35,945 nucleotides of DNA from NCBI GenBank assembly GCA_947505055.1, contig CANNLO010000010.1:1-35945 (forward strand). Reading direction: 5' to 3'. Under the pieces are notes generated by a model. The model saw only the letters and a program-made list of their open reading frames with translations, did not search any database and had not been told where the DNA came from. Positions 17,422 through 24,594 of this stretch are shown here, one piece after another (position 1 is the stretch's first letter; the number at the start of each line of letters is the position of its first letter). This DNA is from Methylococcaceae bacterium. GTDB taxonomy: Bacteria; Pseudomonadota; Gammaproteobacteria; Methylococcales; Methylomonadaceae. A program made the translations under genes and the position numbers.

Positions 17422-19257
17422 ATGGAAGCACAAATTAATAGCACAAGCGAAACAAAACTGGTCGAACAAATCCAAAACGACCTATCAAAGGCCCAACATC
17501 GTTACGAAGTACAAGACCCGTTTAATGATGCAAAATACCTCATTAGTACCGCGAACGAAATGGTTGCCAAGGCCGACCAACTCGGTTTTACACGATTTCA
17601 AGGTTATACCGCCGACAGAGAGGTATCGCAAATCAGTAAGATTGATGGCGAATGGAAGCGTGACGACGGCAAAACTCTTGCCGAAGTACAGTCCGGTATC
17701 GATCAAGATAGCATTGGTGAAATATCTAGTCGCGCTCAACTGAGGGCGCAAGCTGGACAAGATGTAGACCATACCATCGACAGAAAATTAGCCCTGGCGG
17801 ATGCCAGCGCGTTTTTGCGTATTCAAGACCCAAAAATGCAGGAGCTTGCAGCCGTAACAATCGCCGATAACACCCGCGAATTCCCTAATTACAAAACAGG
17901 CTTGGAAGTAGCGTATTCCGGCTATTTACGGAATCCGTCCCAAATATCACCGATTGCGGCGCGAGTCGCAGAACTGGACGCCATAAGCGCTGCGCGGGAA
18001 ACGGCCAACGAAAAAAACATTGTTGAACCGGTGATTGCAAAGGAGTTGTTCATTGACGGCGCTGATGCTGTTGCGCGTGCCGCGCAAAATCGTCAGCGTG
18101 ACCGCGACCAGTTAGCGGGCGAACAAAATCGTCTTGGTGCGCTTGCCGAAGGAAAGCGTATCGATGTCGAAAACCTGTCGGAAAAAGCAACCGAGCAAGA
18201 TACAGCCAATGACGTTGCCGAACGCACAAGTAATACCGCCGACAGGCAAGGCCAACAATTCACCGAACGGGAGAAAAATCGTCAAATCGAACTGATGGAA
18301 CAATTACACCATCAATTTCGCGTGTCCGGTGCCAAATTCCACTTTAAAGATCAGCCCGGACAAATCGCCTTTAAGGATAAAGGCGAAAAGATGGTGTCTG
18401 CATCAAACGATGAACGAGTGGCTAAAGCAATGGCGACAATGGCAGACGCCAAGGGCTGGAAAACAATCAAAGTATCAGGCCACCCCGATTTTCAGCGCGA
18501 GGTTTGGATGGAAGCCAGTTTACGCGGCCTTGAAGTCCGTGGTTTTAAACCATCGGAGCAGGATATAAAAGCGCTTGAGGGCCGCCGCGAACATACCATG
18601 AAAAACGTCGTTGAACAGGATGCAACGGGGCGCGGTCGTAATGTCGCCACAGAACGTCAAGAACCGGCAGAAAAGACAACGGACAAGACAGCGCCACAGG
18701 TAGAGACGAAAAAGGCCGTGGAAGCGGATTCTCGCGTATTTAGCGGTCGCGTGCTTGAGCATGGCCCGGCTAAATACAATCACGACCCTGAAGAAAAACA
18801 AAGTTATTTTGTGAGGCTTGACACCAAAGCTGGCGAAAAAACCGTCTGGGGAGTGGATCTCAATCGTGCAATGTCTGATTCAAAAGCGAAGCCCGGCGAC
18901 GAGGTAAAACTCGAATTCAAGGGTAAGGAACGTGTGGTTGTTGAGGCATTAGATCGTGACGAAACAGGTAAAGTCATCGGAAAAAAACCAATCGAGACAA
19001 ATCGTAATACCTGGGAAGTACAAATTTCGGATAAAGCCAAGGTGGTTGAGGCAGTGGCCGCGACCCTGATCGACTCAAAAGTCAAAGACCCTGTTAATCA
19101 ACAAATCTTAAAAGCGGCTGTAGGCGCTCGGCTTGTAGAACGTGAGCAGCTCGGCAAAGTCCCCGAAGTACCGATGTACGACAAAAATGCAGCGAAACAG
19201 CCGAAGCAACCGGAACAGATAAGCCCTCAAATCCAAAGAACAGAACGCACCCGGTAA
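17422..19257 (+). CDS. LPD7-domain protein, relaxase-accessory type
   Basis: The 611-residue soluble protein has no relaxase motifs (no three-histidine HUH site, no N-terminal Tyr motif). Residues about 300-390 match the LPD7 domain (FHFKDQPGQIAFKDKGEK ... VSGHPDFQREVWMEASLRGLEV). This domain is usually found at the C-terminus of relaxases or in plasmid polyvalent proteins. Residues about 435-535 form a second known partner module (GRVLEHGPAKYNHDPEEKQS, WGVDLNRAM, RNTWEVQI). The N-terminal 300 residues are helical and charged, without a recognised domain. With the KfrB-like gene just upstream it probably belongs to the DNA-processing set. It may be a relaxase relic or a partner of a relaxase encoded elsewhere. 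Confidence 0.7.
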   Translation: MEAQINSTSETKLVEQIQNDLSKAQHRYEVQDPFNDAKYLISTANEMVAKADQLGFTRFQGYTADREVSQISKIDGEWKRDDGKTLAEVQSGIDQDSIGEISSRAQLRAQAGQDVDHTIDRKLALADASAFLRIQDPKMQELAAVTIADNTREFPNYKTGLEVAYSGYLRNPSQISPIAARVAELDAISAARETANEKNIVEPVIAKELFIDGADAVARAAQNRQRDRDQLAGEQNRLGALAEGKRIDVENLSEKATEQDTANDVAERTSNTADRQGQQFTEREKNRQIELMEQLHHQFRVSGAKFHFKDQPGQIAFKDKGEKMVSASNDERVAKAMATMADAKGWKTIKVSGHPDFQREVWMEASLRGLEVRGFKPSEQDIKALEGRREHTMKNVVEQDATGRGRNVATERQEPAEKTTDKTAPQVETKKAVEADSRVFSGRVLEHGPAKYNHDPEEKQSYFVRLDTKAGEKTVWGVDLNRAMSDSKAKPGDEVKLEFKGKERVVVEALDRDETGKVIGKKPIETNRNTWEVQISDKAKVVEAVAATLIDSKVKDPVNQQILKAAVGARLVEREQLGKVPEVPMYDKNAAKQPKQPEQISPQIQRTERTR

Positions 19258-19306
19258 CGCTGAAACTGTCTTGCAAGACAATTTCAGCGCGAAAATATTG
19301 CGCAAT
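19258..19306. repeat. Palindrome shared with the terminal repeat
   Basis: Directly after the stop codon, CGCTGAAACTGTCTTG pairs with CAAGACAATTTCAGCG (15 of 16 matching, no loop). A second short palindrome, ATTGCGCAAT, follows at 19297-19306. The half CAAGACAATTTCAGCG plus ATTGTGCAAT occurs again at 10-45 and 35648-35683. It could be a terminator of the transfer transcript or a protein-binding or recombination site. The shared composite favours a specific site. Confidence 0.65.
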
Positions 19307-19310
19307 ACTT

Positions 19311-19331
19311 ACCAATATATACAATATTGGC
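19311..19331. promoter_or_regulatory. 21-bp palindromic operator, copy 5
   Basis: CCAATAT and ATATTGG half-sites around ATACA have the same spacing as copies 1-4, although the inner bases differ most. It lies 34 bases before the OmpA-like gene, which puts that gene in the same regulon as the virB genes. Confidence 0.6.
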
Positions 19332-19364
19332 ACACAAATATTTAGTAGAATGGAGTTCAACAAC

Positions 19365-19940
19365 ATGCAAAAAATGGTAGTTATATCTAGCGCAGTCTTC
19401 ATGGCCGCGTGCTCATCGTTGCCGGTACCGCCAGTTGTTGACGGTACCGACAGACATCCAATAAACAGCCGAGAGACAACCGAACTATTAGCGCTTCGCG
19501 CTCAATTGGCCCAAACACAGGAACTACTACAATTACGTGAACAAAACATAATACCACCCGTGGCAATCCATCCAGCGCCAGTGCAGACATCGCTAATCAC
19601 GTCGCAAACGGTCAGTGTGCAATTTCCATTCAACGGTACGAAGTTTAACCCAACACCAGACCAAACCGGGGCGCTTCTTCCATTATTGACCAACGCTAAA
19701 CGTATCGTAGTGCGAGGTAGAACAGACGGCCAACACGCGAGCGCCGCCGATGAACAAATCGCACTGAACCGCGCACTGTCGGCGCAACGATACTTAGTGA
19801 ATAACGGAATATCACCTTTGATTATTTCGGTTAACTACTTGTCGGCTGGCGATTATGTAGCAGACAACAATTCAGTGGCCGGTCGCGCCCTAAATCGCCG
19901 TGTTGATATTGAAGTTTTTAATCACACCGAAGGTAATTAA
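19365..19940 (+). CDS. OmpA-like lipoprotein with a VirB7-like motif
   Basis: The 191-residue protein has a lipoprotein signal peptide (MQKMVVISSAVFMAAC, lipobox MAAC). A short segment LPVPPVVDGTDRHPIN follows, which resembles LPTLDGTQRVPIN of VirB7. Then comes a coiled Gln/Leu-rich stretch and a C-terminal OmpA peptidoglycan-binding domain (about 95-185: VQFPFNGTKFNPTPDQ ... NRALSAQRYLVNNGI ... GRALNRRVDIEVF). I chose ATG 19365 after TGGAG. It probably ties the outer-membrane ring of the secretion system to the cell wall. That role is inferred from the shared motif and the shared operator. Confidence 0.8.
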   Translation: MQKMVVISSAVFMAACSSLPVPPVVDGTDRHPINSRETTELLALRAQLAQTQELLQLREQNIIPPVAIHPAPVQTSLITSQTVSVQFPFNGTKFNPTPDQTGALLPLLTNAKRIVVRGRTDGQHASAADEQIALNRALSAQRYLVNNGISPLIISVNYLSAGDYVADNNSVAGRALNRRVDIEVFNHTEGN

Positions 19941-20060
19941 GTTAGCCGCTTGAACACTCACCCAGGGGGTTTGGGCTTACAACCCCGGGTTCGCCAAAGG
20001 ATCATCACACCCACAAAATTTAATCTGTATAAAAAATGCAAAAAACACAACCTGTAGTGG

Positions 20061-20090
20061 TTGAATTTAAAATAATAATACACATATAGT
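20061..20090 (+). promoter_or_regulatory. Candidate promoter of the Pycsar operon
   Basis: TTGAAT at 20061-20066 and TATAGT at 20085-20090 are 18 bases apart, and the effector gene starts 28 bases later. The upstream DNA is very AT-rich. A small hairpin (CAACC/GGTTG) overlaps the -35 box. Confidence 0.45.
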
Positions 20091-20117
20091 ATTTTTAAGA
20101 GAAAAACAGAGGCTGTA

Positions 20118-20648
20118 ATGACCGATGCCGATAAACTAAAAATTTTTGCCGCTATGGCGGAAACAACCCGAAAATGGGTGTCCGTTATGGATACGAAAGC
20201 AGGGTTTATTTCTGCTCTGAACGCCGGACTACTGGGGTTTATCTGGACGGGGGCAAAGCTGATTGAAGGAGGTTGTTGGCAAAAAGGCTTGGCATTGACC
20301 GCAACTGTATTTTCTTTTGCATCCCTTTTTGTGGCGTTACGGATTGTCCTGCCACGCGCATCCTTAAAACATATTTTTGGGCGACACTCATCGTATGTCG
20401 AGGGCTTCAAGCCGATAAGTTTCTATGGCTTCGTCGCTGACCATTACCCGAAAGGGGATGATGGCCGCTTTCTTGACGAGATTAAGAAGCTTGATGAGGC
20501 GGCACTGATAGATGAGGCACTAGAGCAGCACTTTACAACGTCCCATGTTGTTCAAGCTAAATCAGAGTGTGTGGCAGTTTCGGGATTGTTTTTGAAAGCA
20601 TCCATACTGCTGACCGGCGCCGCCCTATTTTCTAAGGTATTACTCTAA
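20118..20648 (+). CDS. pycTM: Pycsar membrane effector (PycTM type)
   Basis: The 176-residue protein matches the transmembrane effector family of Pycsar anti-phage systems. An N-terminal helix ends in WVSVMDTKAGFISALNAGLLGF, followed by hydrophobic helices at about 34-50, 58-80 and 155-173. A conserved middle segment reads SFYGFVADHYPKGDDGRFLDEI, and KSECVAVSGLFLKASI lies near the end. In known systems the effector is triggered by cyclic CMP or cyclic UMP made on infection and damages the membrane. The cyclase ATG overlaps the TAA stop by one base, showing one coupled operon. The effector itself is intact, but its cyclase partner is broken by a transposon, so the system is probably silent. 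Confidence 0.82.
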   Translation: MTDADKLKIFAAMAETTRKWVSVMDTKAGFISALNAGLLGFIWTGAKLIEGGCWQKGLALTATVFSFASLFVALRIVLPRASLKHIFGRHSSYVEGFKPISFYGFVADHYPKGDDGRFLDEIKKLDEAALIDEALEQHFTTSHVVQAKSECVAVSGLFLKASILLTGAALFSKVLL

Positions 20649-21024
20649 TGGAAACAAAAATAACGACGACTTACGATGTTGCAGCAAGCGATACCAGACT
20701 AAAAGAAATCCTGGATAGTTCGGAAGCATTTAACGAGGTCGATGCCATACCATCGCGCGATAGATTGACCTATTCCAATGGCTTCTATGTGAATTGCACG
20801 GCAGTTTTTATAGACATTCGCGGTAGCTCTCAACTTCCACAAAATCACACCCGTCCGGTGCTAGGGAAGATATACCGCGCTTACCTCTCCGAGTGTCTGT
20901 CGATCATGAATAACGACCCAAACTGTAGGGAGGTGGTTATAACGGGCGACTGCGTAAGCGGGATCATGAATACAACTTCCAAACAAGATATTGACCGAGC
21001 TTTCCAGACAGCTTATTCGTTAAA
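20648..21024 (+). pseudogene. pycC: Pycsar nucleotide cyclase, 5' fragment
   Basis: This is the first part of a class III nucleotide cyclase. It carries both metal-binding aspartate motifs, FIDIRGSS and VITGDCVSG. The authentic gene is interrupted after about 124 codons. The open frame then reads into the transposon end and stops at 21073, giving 141 residues with a foreign tail. The last five bases (TTAAA, 21020-21024) are one copy of the target duplication. Joining at that site to 27724 restores the frame across SLNALINVLNWR. Confidence 0.85.
21020..21024. repeat. Target-site duplication TTAAA, left copy
   Basis: The five bases TTAAA just outside the left inverted repeat are repeated just outside the right one (27724-27728). 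A 5-bp duplication is the usual mark of Tn3-family insertion. Confidence 0.85.
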
Positions 21025-21078
21025 GGCTATTTTTGCCCATCCCCTCGAAAAGGTAAAAATTAGCAATAGCTAATATTT
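21025..21078 (+). repeat. Transposon left inverted repeat
   Basis: This matches the reverse complement of 27670-27723 at 52 of 54 positions. The classic Tn3 family repeat is about 38 bp, so this one is long. It replaces the end of the cyclase frame with sixteen foreign codons and a stop. Confidence 0.9.
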
Positions 21079-21201
21079 AGAGTCCCGTTTTAAATCCTGT
21101 ATTTAGACGAAATCACAATCCATGAGATGCGTTAAGTGAGAAAATACAAAAGCTTCATTCAGCACACACGTTACCGGACTGGTAGAATCCACCGGATGGC
21201 C

Positions 21202-21702
21202 CTACTCGACTCCTGCATATATTGATTCCAAATCGTTATATAGCTTTCTTATAACGTCATCAAATTCTCCCTGGAGAAGACGGACGAAGCGGACATTTTT
21301 ATCCTCAATTCTCTTATATAAAAAAGTTGAGTAACTATTGCAGTCAATAAGGAATATTTTCCATTGATCAAATACATCTACAGGTATTTTTGCCTCAAAT
21401 CTAGCTGGCGTATCAAGTAGATGAGCAGCTGTATTTTCGCAGCCACCATAAATTGACTCATTCAATAGGGAAAAAACTTCTTCATACGAGAGTTTACATA
21501 AATTAAGTCCTTCCCGATTTCCACAATCGGGAACTAAAAATGCCATTGCTACTAGCACATCACGTAGAGAGGTCCCAAGCTCATAATCACCAACCTGAAT
21601 ATTATTTATCCAATAACAAATTTTCCCAAACATCCATTCCTCTCCATGATTGCTATCGAGTTCATATTCAACCGCAAAAGTTTCTTTTTTACCTATTAGC
21701 AT
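21202..21702 (-). CDS. Imm42-like immunity protein
   Basis: The 166-residue cytoplasmic protein resembles the Imm42 family of polymorphic-toxin immunity proteins: an opening of the type MLIGKKETFAVEYEL, then WMFGKICYWINNIQVGDYEL and TSLRDVLVAMAFLV. Such proteins bind and block one particular toxin tip. The start codon lies three bases after the stop of a headless toxin-tip frame (21706-21912), the usual toxin-then-immunity order, so the partner toxin seems to be that remnant. The family call is from memory of the sequence pattern. Confidence 0.7.
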   Translation of the reverse strand: MLIGKKETFAVEYELDSNHGEEWMFGKICYWINNIQVGDYELGTSLRDVLVAMAFLVPDCGNREGLNLCKLSYEEVFSLLNESIYGGCENTAAHLLDTPARFEAKIPVDVFDQWKIFLIDCNSYSTFLYKRIEDKNVRFVRLLQGEFDDVIRKLYNDLESIYAGVE

Positions 21703-21705
21703 CGC

Positions 21706-21912
21706 CTATTGACCCAACTGCCTCAAAACATCTATTGGGACTTGAGATTCTTGTATGATTCCGCTGAAATGTGCGCCGCCAGCCCTATCTGAGAAATACC
21801 TATAAATTTGGTCATCGGCATTTTTACCATACCAAACACCAATATTTCCAGTAAATGAATTTTCATAACCCGAAGATGTGGGTTTTGTTAATTGGTTCTC
21901 GCCCGATGCACA
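21706..21912 (-). pseudogene. Headless Rhs-type toxin tip fragment
   Basis: A 68-codon open frame without a Met start ends in TAG just before the Imm42-like gene. Its translation includes GYENSFTGNIGVWYGKNADD, IYRYFSDRAGGAHFSGII and VPIDVLRQLGQ. It is well formed, protein-like and in the position of a cognate toxin. In another frame the few codons upstream continue a similar chain (ERSDVHRARTN), which suggests a frameshift or recombination joint. This is the typical orphan tip left behind when a toxin tip is displaced by a new one. Confidence 0.55.
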
Positions 21913-21937
21913 TCACTTCGTTCAGCAGCATCCAAGT

Positions 21938-22150
21938 TCAACCAAGAATTTCCAATCCAACAAGATGGCCTTTACTATCAAAGTCTAAATATATATCCGG
22001 GCCCACATAATTAGTTAAATCCAAAAGACGTATCTGTCTGCCAATTGCACCCGAAACACCCCTACCAGGATGACCGGGCAGCTCTAGATACGCCACATCG
22101 TCATCGTCTTCGCTCACAGTTAAAGTAATTTTATTGTTCATTCTAATCAT
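21938..22150 (-). CDS. DUF2283-like small protein, likely immunity
   Basis: The 70-residue protein ends in IYLDFDSKGHLVGLEILG, the hallmark of DUF2283-type proteins, and has an acidic N-terminal part (SEDDDDVAYLELPG). The start at 22150 overlaps the toxin stop by eight bases; ATG 22141 is an alternative. Being directly downstream of the Rhs-tip toxin and co-translated, it is the best candidate for the cognate immunity protein. That role is inferred from position, not from the family itself. Confidence 0.65.
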   Translation of the reverse strand: MIRMNNKITLTVSEDDDDVAYLELPGHPGRGVSGAIGRQIRLLDLTNYVGPDIYLDFDSKGHLVGLEILG

Positions 22151-22757
22151 TATTTTTAATAAGTACTGTTTTCAATTTTGCCGTACCATTTTCGCCAACC
22201 TGGTAAACCGCTAAACCCTCATTGCCAACAGGCACTAGCACTCTATCAACATAGGCAGTGTCTCGAATTGCATCTGCAGGAAAACCATTTTTATCAATTT
22301 GCTTTGTTAAATTACGAAGAGCTTCAGCAGCAGCATCTTTATTTGGAAAAATACTTCTTTCTACAGCCCTCTCAATGGCATGCGGTAAATTTGAATTGAC
22401 GGCTTTGATAACTTTATTAATAATATTTTTACCGATAACTCCTATTACTGCAGCACCTTTCACTGCAGGGATAGGACAGAAGTTGGCTGCATCACTAGCA
22501 GCGTTACCTGGTAAGTAACCGGCTTCCGATTCTGGGACGCAATAGCCGTGTTGCCCATCCGACACCCAAGCCTGACCTTCAGCACATAAGCCCAGCGGAT
22601 CAACGGCATTAACCGGATTTCCTTTGACATAGGAATAAGTATTGATTCCCCCTGCAAGTCCAACGGGGTCCGATTGCACATAACGTGCAGAACTGATATT
22701 GCAATAACTTACGACAATCAGAGCCAGTAAGCTGGCCAGAAATTTATTCAGTGGCAT
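22143..22757 (-). CDS. Secreted Rhs-tip toxin (short, orphan form)
   Basis: The 204-residue protein starts with a signal peptide (MPLNKFLASLLALIVVSYCN). It then has the Rhs core signature (YVQSDPVGLAGGINTYSYV, GNPVNAVDPLGLC) and a variable C-terminal domain from about residue 60 to 204. The toxin part contains LPHAIERAVERSIFPNKDA and ends in GTAKLKTVLIKNND. I do not recognise its activity. Full-length Rhs proteins are over 1000 residues, so this is only the tip preceded by its own export signal. It lies 11 bases after the transglutaminase-like gene and overlaps the next, small gene. The ribosome site is AGGGGAA. Confidence 0.78.
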   Translation of the reverse strand: MPLNKFLASLLALIVVSYCNISSARYVQSDPVGLAGGINTYSYVKGNPVNAVDPLGLCAEGQAWVSDGQHGYCVPESEAGYLPGNAASDAANFCPIPAVKGAAVIGVIGKNIINKVIKAVNSNLPHAIERAVERSIFPNKDAAAEALRNLTKQIDKNGFPADAIRDTAYVDRVLVPVGNEGLAVYQVGENGTAKLKTVLIKNND

Positions 22758-22768
22758 TTATAGTTCCC

Positions 22769-23809
22769 CTATTGTATTTGCAGCAAATTAGCATCGTGTT
22801 TGACTTTGTTCAGATAATTGATTTCATCAGCTTGGGTTGGCTCTCGCCAACCCAGTTTCTCAGCCTTTTCAAACCAGAACCGGTTATTAATATCCAGAAA
22901 TTCAAAATAAGGCCGTTCAGCTACTGGAATTAGATTCGGTGTTGGGTATTTATTGAGGTAGTGTTTCGCCAACAGCTTATAAAAAAGTGAGCCTTTCATT
23001 AACATGGTATCAACCGCGTTACTATTATGCTTGAGCACCACATCTGAAATCATCATAGCTTTTTCGTAGTCTTGTTTTTCATAATAGCTTTCAGCCAAAA
23101 CCGTGGCCATTACTGCCAAGGATTCCTGTTTTGACAGTTTTTGCAGGTAAATCCGGTTCTCCAGCGCTTGGTCTGTGACATGCATGGTTTGCTGATACCA
23201 GACATCCCGAGCTGGGTTAGCCCCGCTGGTGGTCTCCAAGTTGTAGGTTTGCCCGGTATCGCTATCGGTATATTTGACCAGCACATGCTTGGGCGCAGTG
23301 GAAGCTGTGACATCAATGCCAAGTCGTTGTCCCAATACAATAAACAGCAAAGGCATACTGACACAATTGCCTTTCTTAGAGGCAAGATAATTGGGTAATA
23401 ACTTATGGCTGACTATAGTGCCAGAGGGGTCATCAAAATCATAGTGGTAAGGCTGGAAATTATTCCAAGTCCCGGCCTCATATATATATTTCTTAACCGC
23501 CAGCATTTTGTCCGTGCTGGTTGCTTTTGCCGGCAACAAGGCTTTAATCTGTTTAACAATTGTGTCAATCTTTTTGAGGTTAGCCTTAACATCAATGGTT
23601 GGGTCAACCATTTTGTCGATGGCCAACTTGGCCCGGGCGAAATCAATGGTGTCCTCGGGTTGTTCAAGGATCGTAGTTAGACGCTTAGCTTCAAGGAATT
23701 TTGGTGAATAATACAGTGGTTGGGTTAATTGTTCGGCATGAACGGCGGAGCCAGCGCAAAACAGCAACAGTAAGAAACCAGCAGTGAAAGTAGAACGACC
23801 TCGTTGCAT
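22769..23809 (-). CDS. Secreted transglutaminase-like (SirB1-type) protein with TPR-like tail
   Basis: The 346-residue protein has a signal peptide (AVHA cleavage near residue 25) and a transglutaminase-like core. The candidate catalytic residues are C149 in KKGNCVSMPL, H175 in APKHVLVKY and E192 (NLETTSG) or a nearby acid. The C-terminal part (about 205-300) is helical and TPR-like (SYYEKQDYEKAMMISDVVLK). It starts 27 bases downstream of the tnpR stop and is followed directly by the Rhs-tip gene. It may be a periplasmic amidase or cross-linking enzyme that processes or accompanies the toxin. That is only inferred from gene order. Confidence 0.7.
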   Translation of the reverse strand: MQRGRSTFTAGFLLLLFCAGSAVHAEQLTQPLYYSPKFLEAKRLTTILEQPEDTIDFARAKLAIDKMVDPTIDVKANLKKIDTIVKQIKALLPAKATSTDKMLAVKKYIYEAGTWNNFQPYHYDFDDPSGTIVSHKLLPNYLASKKGNCVSMPLLFIVLGQRLGIDVTASTAPKHVLVKYTDSDTGQTYNLETTSGANPARDVWYQQTMHVTDQALENRIYLQKLSKQESLAVMATVLAESYYEKQDYEKAMMISDVVLKHNSNAVDTMLMKGSLFYKLLAKHYLNKYPTPNLIPVAERPYFEFLDINNRFWFEKAEKLGWREPTQADEINYLNKVKHDANLLQIQ

Positions 23810-23836
23810 AAAAGCCCAACAGTTAATTATTTAGGT

Positions 23837-24415
23837 TTAAATTTTGCCAGAACCATTTCGTTTTTCTGCAATATGGGCGAAGAATTTGCGCCTTCCCACA
23901 CCAGCAATCTCACAAACTTCGGCAGCCGTTTTATCAGAGTTTTCGTACAAGATTCGGGCATTTTCCAATTTTTCGGGGTCCGTTTTTGGTCTTCCTCCCG
24001 TTCTGCCGCGCGCTTTAGCCGATAAACGGCCTGCCGCCGCCCGTTCTGCGCGTAGTTCCCGCTCCATTTGGTGAATGGCGCCCATCATCGACAAGAAGCA
24101 ACGGCCCGTAGCGGTTGTCGTGTCGATATTTTCACGTAAGGACACCAGGTTAATTTGCCGTTGTTCCAGCACTTTTGCCGTAGCCAGTAAATCCATTAAG
24201 GAACGGGTCATGCGGCTTAATTCGCTCACGACCAAGGTATCATCAGGCCGGGCATATTCCAGGAGCTGGTCCCAGCCAGGGCGATCCATGTGTGAGCCGG
24301 TCATTTTATCGGAAAAGATTTTACCGCAACCGGCTTTTTGCAGCGCATCGATTTGAGAATCCAGATTTTGGCCGATACTGCTGACGCGTGCATAACCGAT
24401 TCGATGGAGTGTCAT
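23837..24415 (-). CDS. tnpR: Serine site-specific resolvase of the transposon
   Basis: The protein of about 192 residues is a resolvase of the Tn3 family that separates cointegrates at res. It has the nucleophile motif GYARVSS (S12 with this start), the domain pattern GSHMDRPGWDQLL and SELSRMTRSLMDL, and a C-terminal helix-turn-helix (TAAEVCEIAGVGRRKFF). ATG 24415 was chosen as closest to the family start. ATG 24442 and 24460 are upstream alternatives, the last two bordering the res half-site. It is transcribed away from tnpA. Confidence 0.92.
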   Translation of the reverse strand: MTLHRIGYARVSSIGQNLDSQIDALQKAGCGKIFSDKMTGSHMDRPGWDQLLEYARPDDTLVVSELSRMTRSLMDLLATAKVLEQRQINLVSLRENIDTTTATGRCFLSMMGAIHQMERELRAERAAAGRLSAKARGRTGGRPKTDPEKLENARILYENSDKTAAEVCEIAGVGRRKFFAHIAEKRNGSGKI

Positions 24416-24443
24416 ATCTAAAGTGGTAGAACGGGTTTTCATT

Positions 24444-24575
24444 GTGCAAAAAGTTAACACAGATTGCAGTTAAATGCATTATGATTTTAGCAACGGTTTT
24501 TGCACTAAAAATAAAGGGCATTGCAATTGAAAAGAACAGGTGAAGCTACAGTGCAAAAAGTACACTTTTTGCACT
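24444..24575. other. res site of the transposon
   Basis: Three elements with the same half-site lie between tnpR and tnpA: GTGCAAAAAGT at 24444-24454, GGTTTTTGCACT at 24495-24506, and a perfect pair AGTGCAAAAAGT/ACTTTTTGCACT at 24550-24575 with a two-base centre. This matches the multi-subsite arrangement bound by TnpR. The same sites probably also control both divergent promoters. Confidence 0.75.
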
Positions 24576-24594
24576 CGCCGGACAATGCAGATTT

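Noticed and set aside
20648..21073. Intact 141-residue cyclase-like protein
   Set aside because: The last sixteen codons belong to the transposon inverted repeat, and the second catalytic half is at 27724-28212.
23837..24415. DNA invertase controlling the Rhs tip
   Set aside because: The serine recombinase lies beside res-type sites and tnpA, so it is the transposon resolvase; no invertible segment with flanking sites was seen around the toxin genes.
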